Shown: positions 26,229 through 34,924 of the stretch, piece by piece
Numbering within the stretch: the stretch's first letter is position 1
Layout of the letters: each line of letters begins with the position of its first letter
Source of the DNA: Flavobacterium chungbukense
Lineage (GTDB): Bacteria > Bacteroidota > Bacteroidia > Flavobacteriales > Flavobacteriaceae
NCBI RefSeq assembly: GCF_020805785.1
Contig: NZ_JAJGZV010000001.1
Location: 1,178,001 to 1,242,000, forward strand
Reading direction: 5' to 3'
Length of the DNA: 64,000 nucleotides
Notes under the pieces: model-generated
What the model was told of the DNA's origin: nothing
Databases searched by the model: none
The model's input: the letters and a program-made list of their open reading frames with translations, nothing else
Program-made: the position numbers and the translations under genes

Positions 26229-27929
26229 CTAATAGAAACGGCCAAAAAGCACTTTATATTTATCTCCAAGTATTTCCTTTAGCTTTTCCTTGGATTCTTT
26301 TACGTCTTCATTTGTAATTTCTATCAGTTCAGCAATTTCATTATTACTGAAATCAAGCTTTTGAAGCAGTAATAATCTTTTATTTGACTCGCTAATTTCT
26401 GGAAATTCCTGATTCAGCAAGTGGTAGAATTTTGAACATTCTTTTTGAAATTCTTTTTCAAAAGCAATCCATTCTTTATCTGTCATTAAATATGATTGCA
26501 GTAAAGCACCTAGTTTTCCTTTTCTTTTTTCTAAATAATAAAAAGACGATTTCTCAATATTTTCAATCTCTTTTTTCAGATTCTTTATTTGGACATTTTT
26601 CTCCTTTAAATATTCTATTTGAGATTCTAGATTGTCATGAACTTTATGTTCCAACTTTACTTTTTCAGATTCCAGATCTTTTACTTTTTCTTCGTATTGA
26701 AGTTTTCTGTCTTTGAACTTTTTTATAAAATAAACAAATACCAATAAAAGAATGCTAGAAAGCATTGTAATTACTATGATATAGAATTTTTTCAGCGTTT
26801 TTTCGTACTTGTTTTTTTCCTCTTCAATACGCTGCTGATAATTGTTTTTTTCAATAATCCAGTTAGCTTGGTTAATGGCTGTATCACCATCTTCATTCTG
26901 AAGAGATTCTTCAATAGCAACCATTCGGCGTCTTAAATTCAATTCGTTTACTGTTGAATTCTGCAGTTTTAGTATTTGCAGTTTCAGCTTGATAATCTGT
27001 AATTCAGATTTCTTAAAATAAGATTTAGTAACCGCAATTTTTTCAGCTTTGTCCAAAGAATCAAAAGCTTCGTTTATGCGATTATTTTTAAAAAATAGTT
27101 CTGCCAGTAAGATAGAAGCATACATAGTATTCTGATCACTTTTATATTGTTCAGAAATTTGAATGTCTTTTTTCAAGAAAGAAATTGCTGTTGCAAAATC
27201 GCCTTTTTGCTGGCTGACCATCGCTAAATCTCCCAATGCTTTGGCGTATCGAACGTCATCATGAATCTGCTTCGATAAGGTTGCAGTTTCATTTAAATAA
27301 TAAGAAGCCATTTTATAATCGCGAATGTACAAATAGTTCAACCCTATAGAATTAATGATAGAAGCATATTCGGGAGTGTTTTTAACAGCTTGTTTTTCAG
27401 CAATCTTTAAATAATGTAGCGATTTATTATAATCGCCAAATGTGTGCAGGATCCATCCAATTCTTTTGTAAGTTTCATCGGGATTTATAATATCTTCAGC
27501 TTCAAGAGATTCAAGATTTTCCATTATTTCTAATAGAAAAGGAGTAAGTTTGATATAATCTCTGTAAAAATATAAATAGTTAATGTAGTTAAGTTTTGCC
27601 CAAATTTCTAAAGGTAAATGATGTGAAGCCTTTGTTTTTTCAATGGAAGTTAAATAATACCTTTCAGAAGTTTTGTTGCGTGCATTGTAGCAGTTACTGT
27701 AACCGTTTGCTAATAAACCGTCATAAATACTCTGATATCGGGTTATTTTGCTTAAAGGGCTAAGATAATTTTTTAAAGCAGTTGTATCTGTGCCAAAATT
27801 CTTCTCTTGAAGGAGAATGGATTCAATATCCATGAGCTCATTTTTTGAGGAATTTATTTGCAGTTTTTGTGCATTAATGGCCAATGCATAATAGAACAAA
27901 ACAACGAAAAATATTTTTTTGGCAGGCAT
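26229..27929 (-). CDS. TPR sensor-like membrane protein with C-terminal HTH
   Basis: A 566-residue protein: signal segment (FFVVLFYYALAINAQ), a periplasmic TPR array at about 60-330 (YASIINSIGLNYLYIRDYKMASYYL, AKALGDLAMVSQQKGDFATAI), one membrane helix at about 378-399 (YIIVITMLSSILLLVFVYFI), a long cytoplasmic coiled coil at about 400-460, and a C-terminal LuxR-like helix-turn-helix (LLLLQKLDFSNNEIAELIEI). No histidine kinase domain is present. Bacteroidota have many such TPR-TM-HTH regulators, sensing outside and acting on DNA. It sits at the head of the minus-strand iron/redox block and may control it; direct evidence is lacking. Confidence 0.85.
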   Translation of the reverse strand: MPAKKIFFVVLFYYALAINAQKLQINSSKNELMDIESILLQEKNFGTDTTALKNYLSPLSKITRYQSIYDGLLANGYSNCYNARNKTSERYYLTSIEKTKASHHLPLEIWAKLNYINYLYFYRDYIKLTPFLLEIMENLESLEAEDIINPDETYKRIGWILHTFGDYNKSLHYLKIAEKQAVKNTPEYASIINSIGLNYLYIRDYKMASYYLNETATLSKQIHDDVRYAKALGDLAMVSQQKGDFATAISFLKKDIQISEQYKSDQNTMYASILLAELFFKNNRINEAFDSLDKAEKIAVTKSYFKKSELQIIKLKLQILKLQNSTVNELNLRRRMVAIEESLQNEDGDTAINQANWIIEKNNYQQRIEEEKNKYEKTLKKFYIIVITMLSSILLLVFVYFIKKFKDRKLQYEEKVKDLESEKVKLEHKVHDNLESQIEYLKEKNVQIKNLKKEIENIEKSSFYYLEKRKGKLGALLQSYLMTDKEWIAFEKEFQKECSKFYHLLNQEFPEISESNKRLLLLQKLDFSNNEIAELIEITNEDVKESKEKLKEILGDKYKVLFGRFY

Positions 27930-28578
27930 TAAATTTATTTTGGCAGATGAAGTTGTATAGTAAAGTTAGTAAAAAGAAAATATGTATTAGATAGTAATCA
28001 AATTAAAGTGTTGATTCTGAACTGCACTATATGGAATAATATTTTTTGTTTTTCCTGCCATTTCGAATATGTTTTAGATGCTAAATTTTAGTATTGGGGT
28101 TTCAAAATTTTACGGGCAAGTTAAATTATTCCTAAAATAATTTTTCAGGTATTTCTACGCTATTTTTAAAGATCTTTATTTAATAACAAAATGAATCTAA
28201 AATTTCCCAGTTTTTTAGATCATCTTTTTTTGCTTTTTGCCGAAATAATAGAAGCGAAACAGTATTGTAAAGCAACATTAATTTTGCTATTTAATTTTTT
28301 GAAAATGGTCAAGTGTAGCATTGGTTTTTCCTTTTTCAGCCGTTTTTCGATGTTAAATTTATTTTGGCAAAAAATGACGCTGAATAAAGTACTTTTAAAT
28401 GGTTTTTGATGAAGTTTATAAAGGAAGTTAAAACTATTTAAATCGTAAATATTTGTTTTTTAAAAAGTTAAACTTCTAAGTTGTGAAAAATAATTAAAAT
28501 ATTATTTAGAATAATTATTAATAAAAGACGTTTTTTAGAATGAAATTGCATCTCAAATTCCAATTTTCTAAAACTGAC

Positions 28579-28747
28579 TGTTGATAACTGTCTTCAATTC
28601 TCTTCCAAAAAAGATCTTATTATTATGTTGATAACTTACTATTAATTTTAGTGAAAATGCTAGTTCATTGCGAATTAGAAGACATGATTTTCATGTTGAT
28701 AAAATTTAGAATATCACTATTTTTTAAAGTTTTCGAACTGTTGATAA
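28579..28747. promoter_or_regulatory. Four TGTTGATAA boxes upstream of nrdB
   Basis: Exact TGTTGATAA occurs at 28579-28587, 28626-28634, 28694-28702 and 28739-28747, all in the same orientation, with spacings of 47, 68 and 45 bases. The reverse complement TTATCAACA is one base from the DnaA box TTATCCACA. DnaA is known to control nrd genes in E. coli and Bacillus, so a DnaA or nrd-regulator site cluster is a reasonable reading. Confidence 0.6.
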
Positions 28748-28796
28748 TTGATGGGATTTTTAACATCTAAAACTGGACAAAAGAATAACTGTGGGT

Positions 28797-28804
28797 TAAA
28801 TTTG
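28797..28804 (+). promoter_or_regulatory. -7 box of the nrdBA promoter
   Basis: TAAATTTG matches TAnnTTTG, 84 bases before the nrdB ATG and just after the TGTTGATAA cluster. No clear TTG at -33 was found. Confidence 0.4.
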
Positions 28805-28888
28805 TATTAATTGAAAAACACGCAAATACCACCTTCAATTGAGCGCTCGAATTTCAATTTAAATCATGTCACTTAAAATTCTATATAT

Positions 28889-29863
28889 ATGTCAATTTTC
28901 GATAAAAGAATCAATTATAAACCTTTCGAATATCCAGAGGTTCTCCAATTTACTGAAGCAATCAATAAAGCGTACTGGGTACATACTGAAGTTGATTTTA
29001 CTGCCGACACGCAAGATTTTCATGCACATTTAAATAATGCTGAAAAAACAGCGATTAAAAACAGTTTGTTGGCTATTGCGCAGATCGAGGTAGCTGTAAA
29101 AAGTTTCTGGGGTAATATATATGAGCATTTTCCAAAACCAGAATTCAACGGATTAGGGACTACTTTTGCAGAATGTGAATTTAGACATTCTGAAGCATAT
29201 TCTCGTTTATTGGAAGTTTTAGGTTATAATGACGAATTCGAAAGACTATTAGATGTTCCTGTAGTTCGCAGACGTGTAGATTATCTTTCTAATGTATTGA
29301 AAGACACCAAATCTCAAGACAACAGAAAATATATGGTTTCGCTGATTCTGTTCAGTATTTTAATTGAAAACGTTTCATTGTTCAGTCAGTTTGCTATTTT
29401 ATTGTCATTCACAAGATTCAAAGGATATATGAAAAATGTGAGCAATATAATTGCTTGGACTTCAATTGACGAACAGATTCATGCAAATGGCGGAATTTAT
29501 ATCATTAATAAAATCCGTGAAGAATTTCCAGAATATTTTGATGCCGAAACTTTAGAATTAATCAGAGAAACGGTTAGAGAATCTATTACAGTTGAAGCAG
29601 ATATTTTAGATTGGATTTTTGAAGATGGAGCAATCGAAACAATCAACAAAGAAGATTTAGTAAACTTCATGAAATTTAGAATTGACGAAAGCTTGAAACA
29701 AATCAATATCGAAACGATTTTTAATGTTTCGCCAGACGAATATTCAAAAATGACTTGGTTTGAAGAAGAAGTTTTTGCAAACAGTTTAGATGATTTCTTT
29801 GCTAAGCGTCCGGTAGAATACACAAAACATGATAAAAGTATCACAGCAAACGATCTTTTTTAA
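28889..29863 (+). CDS. nrdB: Ribonucleotide reductase beta subunit, class Id type
   Basis: The 324-residue radical-generating subunit of class I ribonucleotide reductase. The metal site is readable: Glu67 (in place of the more usual Asp), Glu97-x-x-His100 (ECEFRH), a second E in SILIENVSLF and E-x-x-H in SIDEQIHANG. Tyr104 is kept at the position of the radical tyrosine. There is no N-terminal ATP-cone. This residue set and the short partner agree with the Flavobacterium johnsoniae class Id enzyme, which uses a superoxide-activated dimanganese cofactor without NrdI. No nrdI is adjacent here. It is followed after 18 bases by nrdA. Confidence 0.93.
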   Translation: MSIFDKRINYKPFEYPEVLQFTEAINKAYWVHTEVDFTADTQDFHAHLNNAEKTAIKNSLLAIAQIEVAVKSFWGNIYEHFPKPEFNGLGTTFAECEFRHSEAYSRLLEVLGYNDEFERLLDVPVVRRRVDYLSNVLKDTKSQDNRKYMVSLILFSILIENVSLFSQFAILLSFTRFKGYMKNVSNIIAWTSIDEQIHANGGIYIINKIREEFPEYFDAETLELIRETVRESITVEADILDWIFEDGAIETINKEDLVNFMKFRIDESLKQINIETIFNVSPDEYSKMTWFEEEVFANSLDDFFAKRPVEYTKHDKSITANDLF

Positions 29864-29881
29864 TACAAGCCCACAATACAT

Positions 29882-31576
29882 ATGAATACGATAGACACAA
29901 ACCCAGCAAATAATTTTGAAGAACAAATCAATACAAAGATGTGGTGGAAAAACTCTGAAAGTGAGCAGATTTTAAACCGCGGATATCTTTTGAAAGGCGA
30001 AACAGTTGAAGGTGCAATTGACAGAATTTGTACGGCTGCTTCAAAAAGACTTTACAAGCCTGAATTGAAAGAGTCTTTTATGGAAATGATAGAAAGAGGC
30101 TGGATGAGTATCAGTTCGCCTGTTTGGGCAAATATGGGAACAGAAAGAGGATTGCCAATTTCTTGTTTTAACGTACATGTTCCAGATAAGATTGAAGGAA
30201 TTACACATAAATTAGGTGAAGTAATTATGCAGACCAAAATTGGAGGTGGAACTTCTGGTTATTTTGGTGAATTACGTGAGCGTGGGAGTGCTGTAACAGA
30301 CAATGGAAAGAGTAGTGGAGCGGTAAGTTTTATGAAACTTTTTGATACGGCTATGGATACGATTTCTCAAGGTGGAGTTCGCCGTGGTGCATTTGCTGCC
30401 TATTTAGATATTGATCACCCAGATATTGAAGAGTTTTTGAAAATTAAAAGTATCGGAAATCCTATTCAAAACTTGTTTACAGGAATTTGTGTGCCAGATT
30501 ACTGGATGCAGGAAATGATTGATGGCGATGCAGAAAAAAGACAAATTTGGGCTAAAGTTTTAGAAAGCCGTCAGCAAAAAGGATTGCCTTATATTTTCTT
30601 TAGTGATAACGTAAATAAAAATAAACCGCAAGTTTATAAAGATCAAAATCTTAGAATTAACGCAAGTAATTTGTGTAGTGAGATTATGCTTCCGTCAACT
30701 CATGACGAATCTTTTATCTGCTGTCTTTCTTCTATGAATTTAGAATTATATGATGAATGGAAAGATACTGAAGCTGTAAAATTAGCGATCTTTTTCTTAG
30801 ATGCTGTTTTACAGGAATTCATTGAAAAAACGGAAGGGAACTATTATCTTTCTGCAGCGAATAAATTTGCGAAAAGACACCGTGCGTTAGGTTTAGGAGT
30901 TTTAGGATGGCACTCATATTTGCAAAAAAATATGATTCCGTTTGAAGGAATGGAAGCTAAAATGAAAACAACTGAAATTTTCAAACATATTAGCGACAAA
31001 GCCGATAAAGCAAGTCAGGAATTGGCTAGAATTTACGGAGAACCAGAATTGTTAAAAGGTTACGGAAGACGTAATACTACCACAATGGCAATTGCTCCAA
31101 CCACTTCATCTTCTGCTATTTTAGGACAGACTTCTCCAGGAATTGAACCTTTCAGCAGTAATTATTACAAAGCTGGATTGAGCAAAGGTAATTTTATGCG
31201 TAAAAACAAATACCTTAAAAAACTGCTTGAAGAAAAAGGTTTAGATAACGAAGAAGTTTGGAGAGGAATTATGTTAAATGGAGGAAGCGTTCAGCATATG
31301 GAACAATTGACTCAGGAAGAAAAAGATGTTTTTAAAACATTTAAAGAAATCAGTCAGTTAGAAATTGTGCAGCAAGCAGGAATCCGTCAGAAATTTGTAG
31401 ATCAAGGTCAAAGTTTAAATCTTAATATTCCAGCAGAATTGGCGATCAAAGATGTAAACCGATTAATGATCGAAGCTTGGCAGCAAGGAGTTAAAAGTTT
31501 GTACTACCAAAGAAGTCAAAGTGTTTCTAAAGAATTGGTTACAAGTCTTGTTTCTTGCAGCAGCTGTGAATCATAA
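29882..31576 (+). CDS. nrdA: Ribonucleotide reductase alpha subunit, minimal class Id type
   Basis: The catalytic subunit that reduces ribonucleotides. At 564 residues it is far shorter than typical class Ia NrdA (~750-850) and has no N-terminal ATP-cone, matching the minimal class Id architecture reported for F. johnsoniae. Seen: SSPVWANMGTERGLPISCFN (first active-site Cys), GGGTSGYFGELRERG, ASNLCSEIMLPS and the Asn/Cys/Glu region with CCLSSMNLEL, and PTTSSSAILGQTSPGIEPF. It ends YYQRSQSV...LVSCSSCES, keeping the redox-active C-terminal cysteine pair. Operon with nrdB, closed by a strong terminator. Confidence 0.94.
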   Translation: MNTIDTNPANNFEEQINTKMWWKNSESEQILNRGYLLKGETVEGAIDRICTAASKRLYKPELKESFMEMIERGWMSISSPVWANMGTERGLPISCFNVHVPDKIEGITHKLGEVIMQTKIGGGTSGYFGELRERGSAVTDNGKSSGAVSFMKLFDTAMDTISQGGVRRGAFAAYLDIDHPDIEEFLKIKSIGNPIQNLFTGICVPDYWMQEMIDGDAEKRQIWAKVLESRQQKGLPYIFFSDNVNKNKPQVYKDQNLRINASNLCSEIMLPSTHDESFICCLSSMNLELYDEWKDTEAVKLAIFFLDAVLQEFIEKTEGNYYLSAANKFAKRHRALGLGVLGWHSYLQKNMIPFEGMEAKMKTTEIFKHISDKADKASQELARIYGEPELLKGYGRRNTTTMAIAPTTSSSAILGQTSPGIEPFSSNYYKAGLSKGNFMRKNKYLKKLLEEKGLDNEEVWRGIMLNGGSVQHMEQLTQEEKDVFKTFKEISQLEIVQQAGIRQKFVDQGQSLNLNIPAELAIKDVNRLMIEAWQQGVKSLYYQRSQSVSKELVTSLVSCSSCES

Positions 31577-31599
31577 AAATAAAAAACCGAATCTGAATC

Positions 31600-31645
31600 A
31601 ACTGCCCCTAAATAGTTTCAAACTTTTTAGGGGCAGTTTTATTTT
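31600..31645 (+). terminator. Rho-independent terminator after nrdA
   Basis: Arms AACTGCCCCTAAA (31600-31612) and TTTAGGGGCAGTT (31626-31638) plus a T-rich tail, 24 bases after the nrdA stop. Confidence 0.92.
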
Positions 31646-31778
31646 TATACTATTTTTTCATCTACAGAACTGTGCTTGTCCGTAATTATTTTTTTAATCT
31701 ATGAAAATTAAGTTGTCATAAAATAGTAATTTAGTGCCGACAATTTATAATCCAAAATCAATAAATACCACCAAATAA

Positions 31779-33380
31779 ATGGAGAACATTACCGTAATCA
31801 TTATGCTGCTTTTCGGCGTAGCTTTTCTTAGCCTTGTTAGTAAAAGATATAATTTTCCAATTCCGATTGTTTTGGTTTTGTGCGGTGTTATTATTAGTAT
31901 TTTTCCAGGACTTCCAGTAATTGCATTAAGCCCAGAAGTCGTATTTATTGTATTTCTACCTCCTCTTTTATACCACGCTGCGTGGCACACAAGCTGGTCT
32001 GACTTTAAACAGTCTGTCAGACCGATAACTTTAGCCGCCGTTGGTTTGGTCTTTTTTACAACAGGATTGGTTGCAGTGGTAGCGCACTGGCTTATTGATG
32101 ATATTTCTTGGCCGTTAGCTTTTTTACTTGGTGCAATTGTTTCGCCACCAGATGCAGTTTCTGCAACAGCCATTACAAAAGGATTAGGGCTTAACCCACG
32201 ATTAATAGCTATTCTTGAAGGAGAAAGTTTAGTAAACGATGCTAGTGGTCTTGTGGCGTACAAATATGCTCTTATGGCAATTACAGCCGGGAATTTTGTT
32301 TTGTGGCAAGCAGGATTAAATTTTGTTTTAATGTCGGTTTTGGGTATCGCAATAGGTTTGGCGGTTGGTTATATCATGTATTATATCCATAAAAGATTTG
32401 TTTGCGATGATATTATCGAAGTAACACTTACGTTGTTGACACCATTTGCATCATATTTAATCGCAGAACATTTTGAAGGTTCGGGAGTTTTAGCTGTAGT
32501 CGCTACAGGTCTTTTTCTAGCGGCAAGATCAGGAACCATTTTTTCTCATGAAAGCCGAATTATGACCAATACAATCTGGGATGTTTTAAATAATATCCTG
32601 AACGGATTGATTTTTATTTTAATCGGACTTCAATTAAGACAAATTATAGAAGGAATCAGTAATTATTCTGGAAATTCGTTATTTATTTGGGGAGCAGTTA
32701 TTAGTATTGTGGTTATTTTAGTTCGTTTTTTATGGGTTATTCCGGCAACGATTATCCCAAGAATGCTGAGTAAAAAAATTCGCGAAAAAGAAGAATTTGA
32801 TTATCGTAATATGATCATTTTTGGCTGGTCTGGAATGCGTGGTGTGGTTTCTATGGCGGCAGCTTTGGCACTTCCTTTAATGTTGAATAAAACGGAAGAA
32901 TTTCCGCTTCGTAATTTAATCATATACTTGGTTTTCTGCGTCATTCTTTCCACTTTGGTTATTCAAGGTCTTACGCTTCCGTGGCTTATTAAGAAGTTGA
33001 AAATTGAACGTTATTCTATTTTGGCGGAAGAGTATGAAATTCGAAATAAAATAGTTTCTCAAACTATTACCCATATCGAGGATAATTTTTCTTTATTAGA
33101 CGATGAATTACTCCATAATATAAAGAGTAAATACGAAGTAAAATTTAATCGACTGCAAAAAACAGAACTTCCTTCTAACTTTTTTGGAAACGGAAAAGTA
33201 TTAGGCGGACAAATTTTTAATGAGTTTACTAAAATCCAGATTGATCTTTTAAATGTTGAAAGAGCGAAATTAGAATCGATGCATAAGTTTGGTTCTGTAA
33301 ACGAAGAAATCTTCCGTAAAATCGAAAAAGAATTGGATTTGGAAGAAACTCGTCTGTGGATGGAAATGTATGAGGAATAA
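31779..33380 (+). CDS. CPA1-family Na+/H+ antiporter
   Basis: A 533-residue inner-membrane cation/proton antiporter. About twelve hydrophobic segments cover residues 1-410. The CPA1 signatures are clear: FLPPLLYHAAW, GAIVSPPDAVSATAI and GESLVNDASGLVAYK (Asp-rich ion-binding region), plus GWSGMRGVVSMAAALALPL. A charged C-terminal tail of about 120 residues is likely cytoplasmic and regulatory. The role is Na+ or K+ extrusion and pH control. It stands alone, followed by a palindromic repeat and a bidirectional hairpin before the convergent thioesterase gene. Confidence 0.94.
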   Translation: MENITVIIMLLFGVAFLSLVSKRYNFPIPIVLVLCGVIISIFPGLPVIALSPEVVFIVFLPPLLYHAAWHTSWSDFKQSVRPITLAAVGLVFFTTGLVAVVAHWLIDDISWPLAFLLGAIVSPPDAVSATAITKGLGLNPRLIAILEGESLVNDASGLVAYKYALMAITAGNFVLWQAGLNFVLMSVLGIAIGLAVGYIMYYIHKRFVCDDIIEVTLTLLTPFASYLIAEHFEGSGVLAVVATGLFLAARSGTIFSHESRIMTNTIWDVLNNILNGLIFILIGLQLRQIIEGISNYSGNSLFIWGAVISIVVILVRFLWVIPATIIPRMLSKKIREKEEFDYRNMIIFGWSGMRGVVSMAAALALPLMLNKTEEFPLRNLIIYLVFCVILSTLVIQGLTLPWLIKKLKIERYSILAEEYEIRNKIVSQTITHIEDNFSLLDDELLHNIKSKYEVKFNRLQKTELPSNFFGNGKVLGGQIFNEFTKIQIDLLNVERAKLESMHKFGSVNEEIFRKIEKELDLEETRLWMEMYEE

Positions 33381-33410
33381 AATTTCGGCAAAACAAATTT
33401 GAAGTGTAGT

Positions 33411-33512
33411 TTGTCATTTCGACGAAGGAGAAATCACACAAGAAATTCCAGAAAGTAATTCTTCAATCTTTGTAGAGTTCCGAGTGTGATTTCTCCTTCG
33501 TCGAAATGACAA
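33411..33512. repeat. 29-base inverted repeat element (REP-like)
   Basis: Perfect 29-base arms at 33411-33439 (begins TTGTCATTTCGACGAAGGAG) and 33484-33512, separated by 44 bases. It lies between convergent genes and has no coding capacity. The core ATTTCGACGAAGGAGAAATC looks like a dispersed intergenic palindrome of Flavobacterium genomes. Confidence 0.9.
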
Positions 33513-33527
33513 GATTATGAATATATT

Positions 33528-33558
33528 GCTTTGTCAAAGTTATAAACTTTGACAAAGC
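33528..33558. terminator. Bidirectional terminator hairpin
   Basis: GCTTTGTCAAAGT (33528-33540) and ACTTTGACAAAGC (33546-33558), followed by TTTTTT on the plus strand. It lies between the convergent antiporter and thioesterase genes and almost repeats the hairpin at 23815-23846. Confidence 0.8.
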
Positions 33559-33579
33559 TTTTTTATTTTAAAGACATTT

Positions 33580-34023
33580 TTAATTCGGAATCTTCACATC
33601 GCTTAAAGCTAAATTAGCACTTGCTTGAGCAACAATTTTAGAAGTATTTTTATTAATTACTTCTGCTTTTATATTAATAATTGTTTTGCCTAACTTTTCC
33701 AATTTAGTTTTAACGATAACCGTTTGATTTTCAAATACGGGATTAAAATAATCAATATACAAATTGATGGTTGGGTAGAATTTTTCAAGACCTAAAACCA
33801 TAAAATTGACACCAATACAATCGTCAATCATTCCTGCGGTGACACCACCGTGCAGCATTCCTACGGGATTGGTCATTTCTTTTCTAATTTCAAATTCAAA
33901 TTCGACTGCTTTTTCTTCAACAGCAATCACTTTTCCGTTGAGCCAATGTGCAAAAGGTGAAGGGCTTCCAGTAAAATGTTTACCAACAAAACTTTGAAGA
34001 AATTGTAACCTTTTATTTTTCAT
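33580..34023 (-). CDS. PaaI-type hotdog-fold thioesterase
   Basis: A 147-residue single hotdog domain, most like the PaaI/YdiI acyl-CoA thioesterase group. The catalytic-region motif GMLHGGVTAGMIDDCIG (residues about 55-71) carries the HGG and the acidic residue expected at the active site. The product should hydrolyse an acyl- or aryl-CoA; the substrate is not inferable. The gene starts 12 bases after the SDR gene stop on the same strand, so the two are probably co-transcribed. Confidence 0.88.
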   Translation of the reverse strand: MKNKRLQFLQSFVGKHFTGSPSPFAHWLNGKVIAVEEKAVEFEFEIRKEMTNPVGMLHGGVTAGMIDDCIGVNFMVLGLEKFYPTINLYIDYFNPVFENQTVIVKTKLEKLGKTIINIKAEVINKNTSKIVAQASANLALSDVKIPN

Positions 34024-34034
34024 ATTTAAATTAT

Positions 34035-34802
34035 TTAGGCTGATAATTTGATGCTGTTTTTTAATGGATTAATTAGTTTATAAGCTGTTTTTGGGAAAAA
34101 TCGGCTCAAGAAATAAATTACTTTTGTATCGCCTACGCGAATGGTAAAATTGTTTTTATGAATTCCTTGTATTAAGCCTTTTACAAGCATTTCTGGTGTT
34201 ATTGTTTTGGAGTCAATTCCTTTTGCCATTTCTGTTGCCACTAAAGGAGGTAATAGTTCGAAAACTTTTACATTGGTTTTAGCCGCTTCTAAATGATTTC
34301 TAAGGGAAGCGGTATAAAAACGAAGTGCCGCTTTGGTTGCAGAATAAGTTGGAGCCAAATTAGAAGGAACGTAGCTTAACACGGAAGTGGTATTAATGAT
34401 AGCGCTTTCTGATCGGCTTTGAAGCATTTTTAGAAACAAATTATTCAACCTTACTATTGCCAGATAGTTAATATTCATTTCGTAAGCCGCCATTTCGGTA
34501 ATTTTATCGTTGGTCTTAGCTAAGTTGTTTGTTGGGTTAGCGACACCTGCGTTGTTATAAAGAATATCAATTCCACCCAAAGCTTCTATTTCTTTATAAA
34601 GCTGTTGCGCTTGCTCTGCATCTGCAACATCATTTTGAATCGCCGTTATTTGTGGATACAACCTTTTCGCAGTATCTAATTTTTCTTTATTTCTTCCTGT
34701 AATAATTACTTTGGCGCCTTCTGCTAAAAGCTGTTTTGCAGATTCTAAGCCTATTCCTGACGCACCGCCAGTGATCAATATTGTTTTACCTTTTAAGTCC
34801 AT
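34035..34802 (-). CDS. Short-chain dehydrogenase/reductase (DltE-like)
   Basis: A 255-residue classical SDR. The start at 34802 (MDLKGKTILITGGASGIGLE) begins directly at the Rossmann fold; in-frame codons up to 34865 run into the operator region. Motifs: TGGASGIG cofactor site, NNAGVANP, catalytic Ser in INTTSVLSYVPS and the YSATK Tyr/Lys pair. The C-terminal part (LLPPLVATEMAKGIDSKTITPEMLV) resembles DltE-type oxidoreductases. It is divergent from a (frameshifted) HxlR regulator with two copies of a palindromic operator in between, so control by that regulator is likely. Confidence 0.9.
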   Translation of the reverse strand: MDLKGKTILITGGASGIGLESAKQLLAEGAKVIITGRNKEKLDTAKRLYPQITAIQNDVADAEQAQQLYKEIEALGGIDILYNNAGVANPTNNLAKTNDKITEMAAYEMNINYLAIVRLNNLFLKMLQSRSESAIINTTSVLSYVPSNLAPTYSATKAALRFYTASLRNHLEAAKTNVKVFELLPPLVATEMAKGIDSKTITPEMLVKGLIQGIHKNNFTIRVGDTKVIYFLSRFFPKTAYKLINPLKNSIKLSA

Positions 34803-34858
34803 TTTTTCTGATTTTAAAGTGTATAATTTGCTTTGTTTAAGAATATTAAATAAATTTG

Positions 34859-34905
34859 CTTGCATTTTGCAAGTGCAAAGATATTAATTACTTGCAAAAT
34901 GCAAG
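34859..34905. promoter_or_regulatory. Duplicated palindromic operator CTTGCAnnnTGCAAG
   Basis: CTTGCATTTTGCAAG (34859-34873) and CTTGCAAAATGCAAG (34891-34905) are two copies of the same 15-base palindrome, centres 32 bases apart (about three helical turns). They lie between the SDR gene and the divergent HxlR-type gene, the expected place for the regulator's sites. Confidence 0.75.
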
Positions 34906-34924
34906 TTAATTTTTAAATTATTTT

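Larger units (their letters stand above)
27930..28888. other. Long AT-rich intergenic region before nrdB
   Basis: No convincing gene is present; a 72-codon open frame at 28191-28409 has biased low-complexity composition and no recognisable features. The right half carries four TGTTGATAA boxes and a TAAATTTG -7 box, described separately. GAGCGCTC at about 28844-28851 is an 8-base palindrome, and CTATATATATG overlapping the nrdB start resembles half of an NrdR box. Confidence 0.6.

Noticed and set aside
28191..28409. 72-codon open frame upstream of nrdB
   Set aside because: Phe/Leu/Lys-rich chance frame in AT-rich DNA, with no domain, promoter or RBS support.
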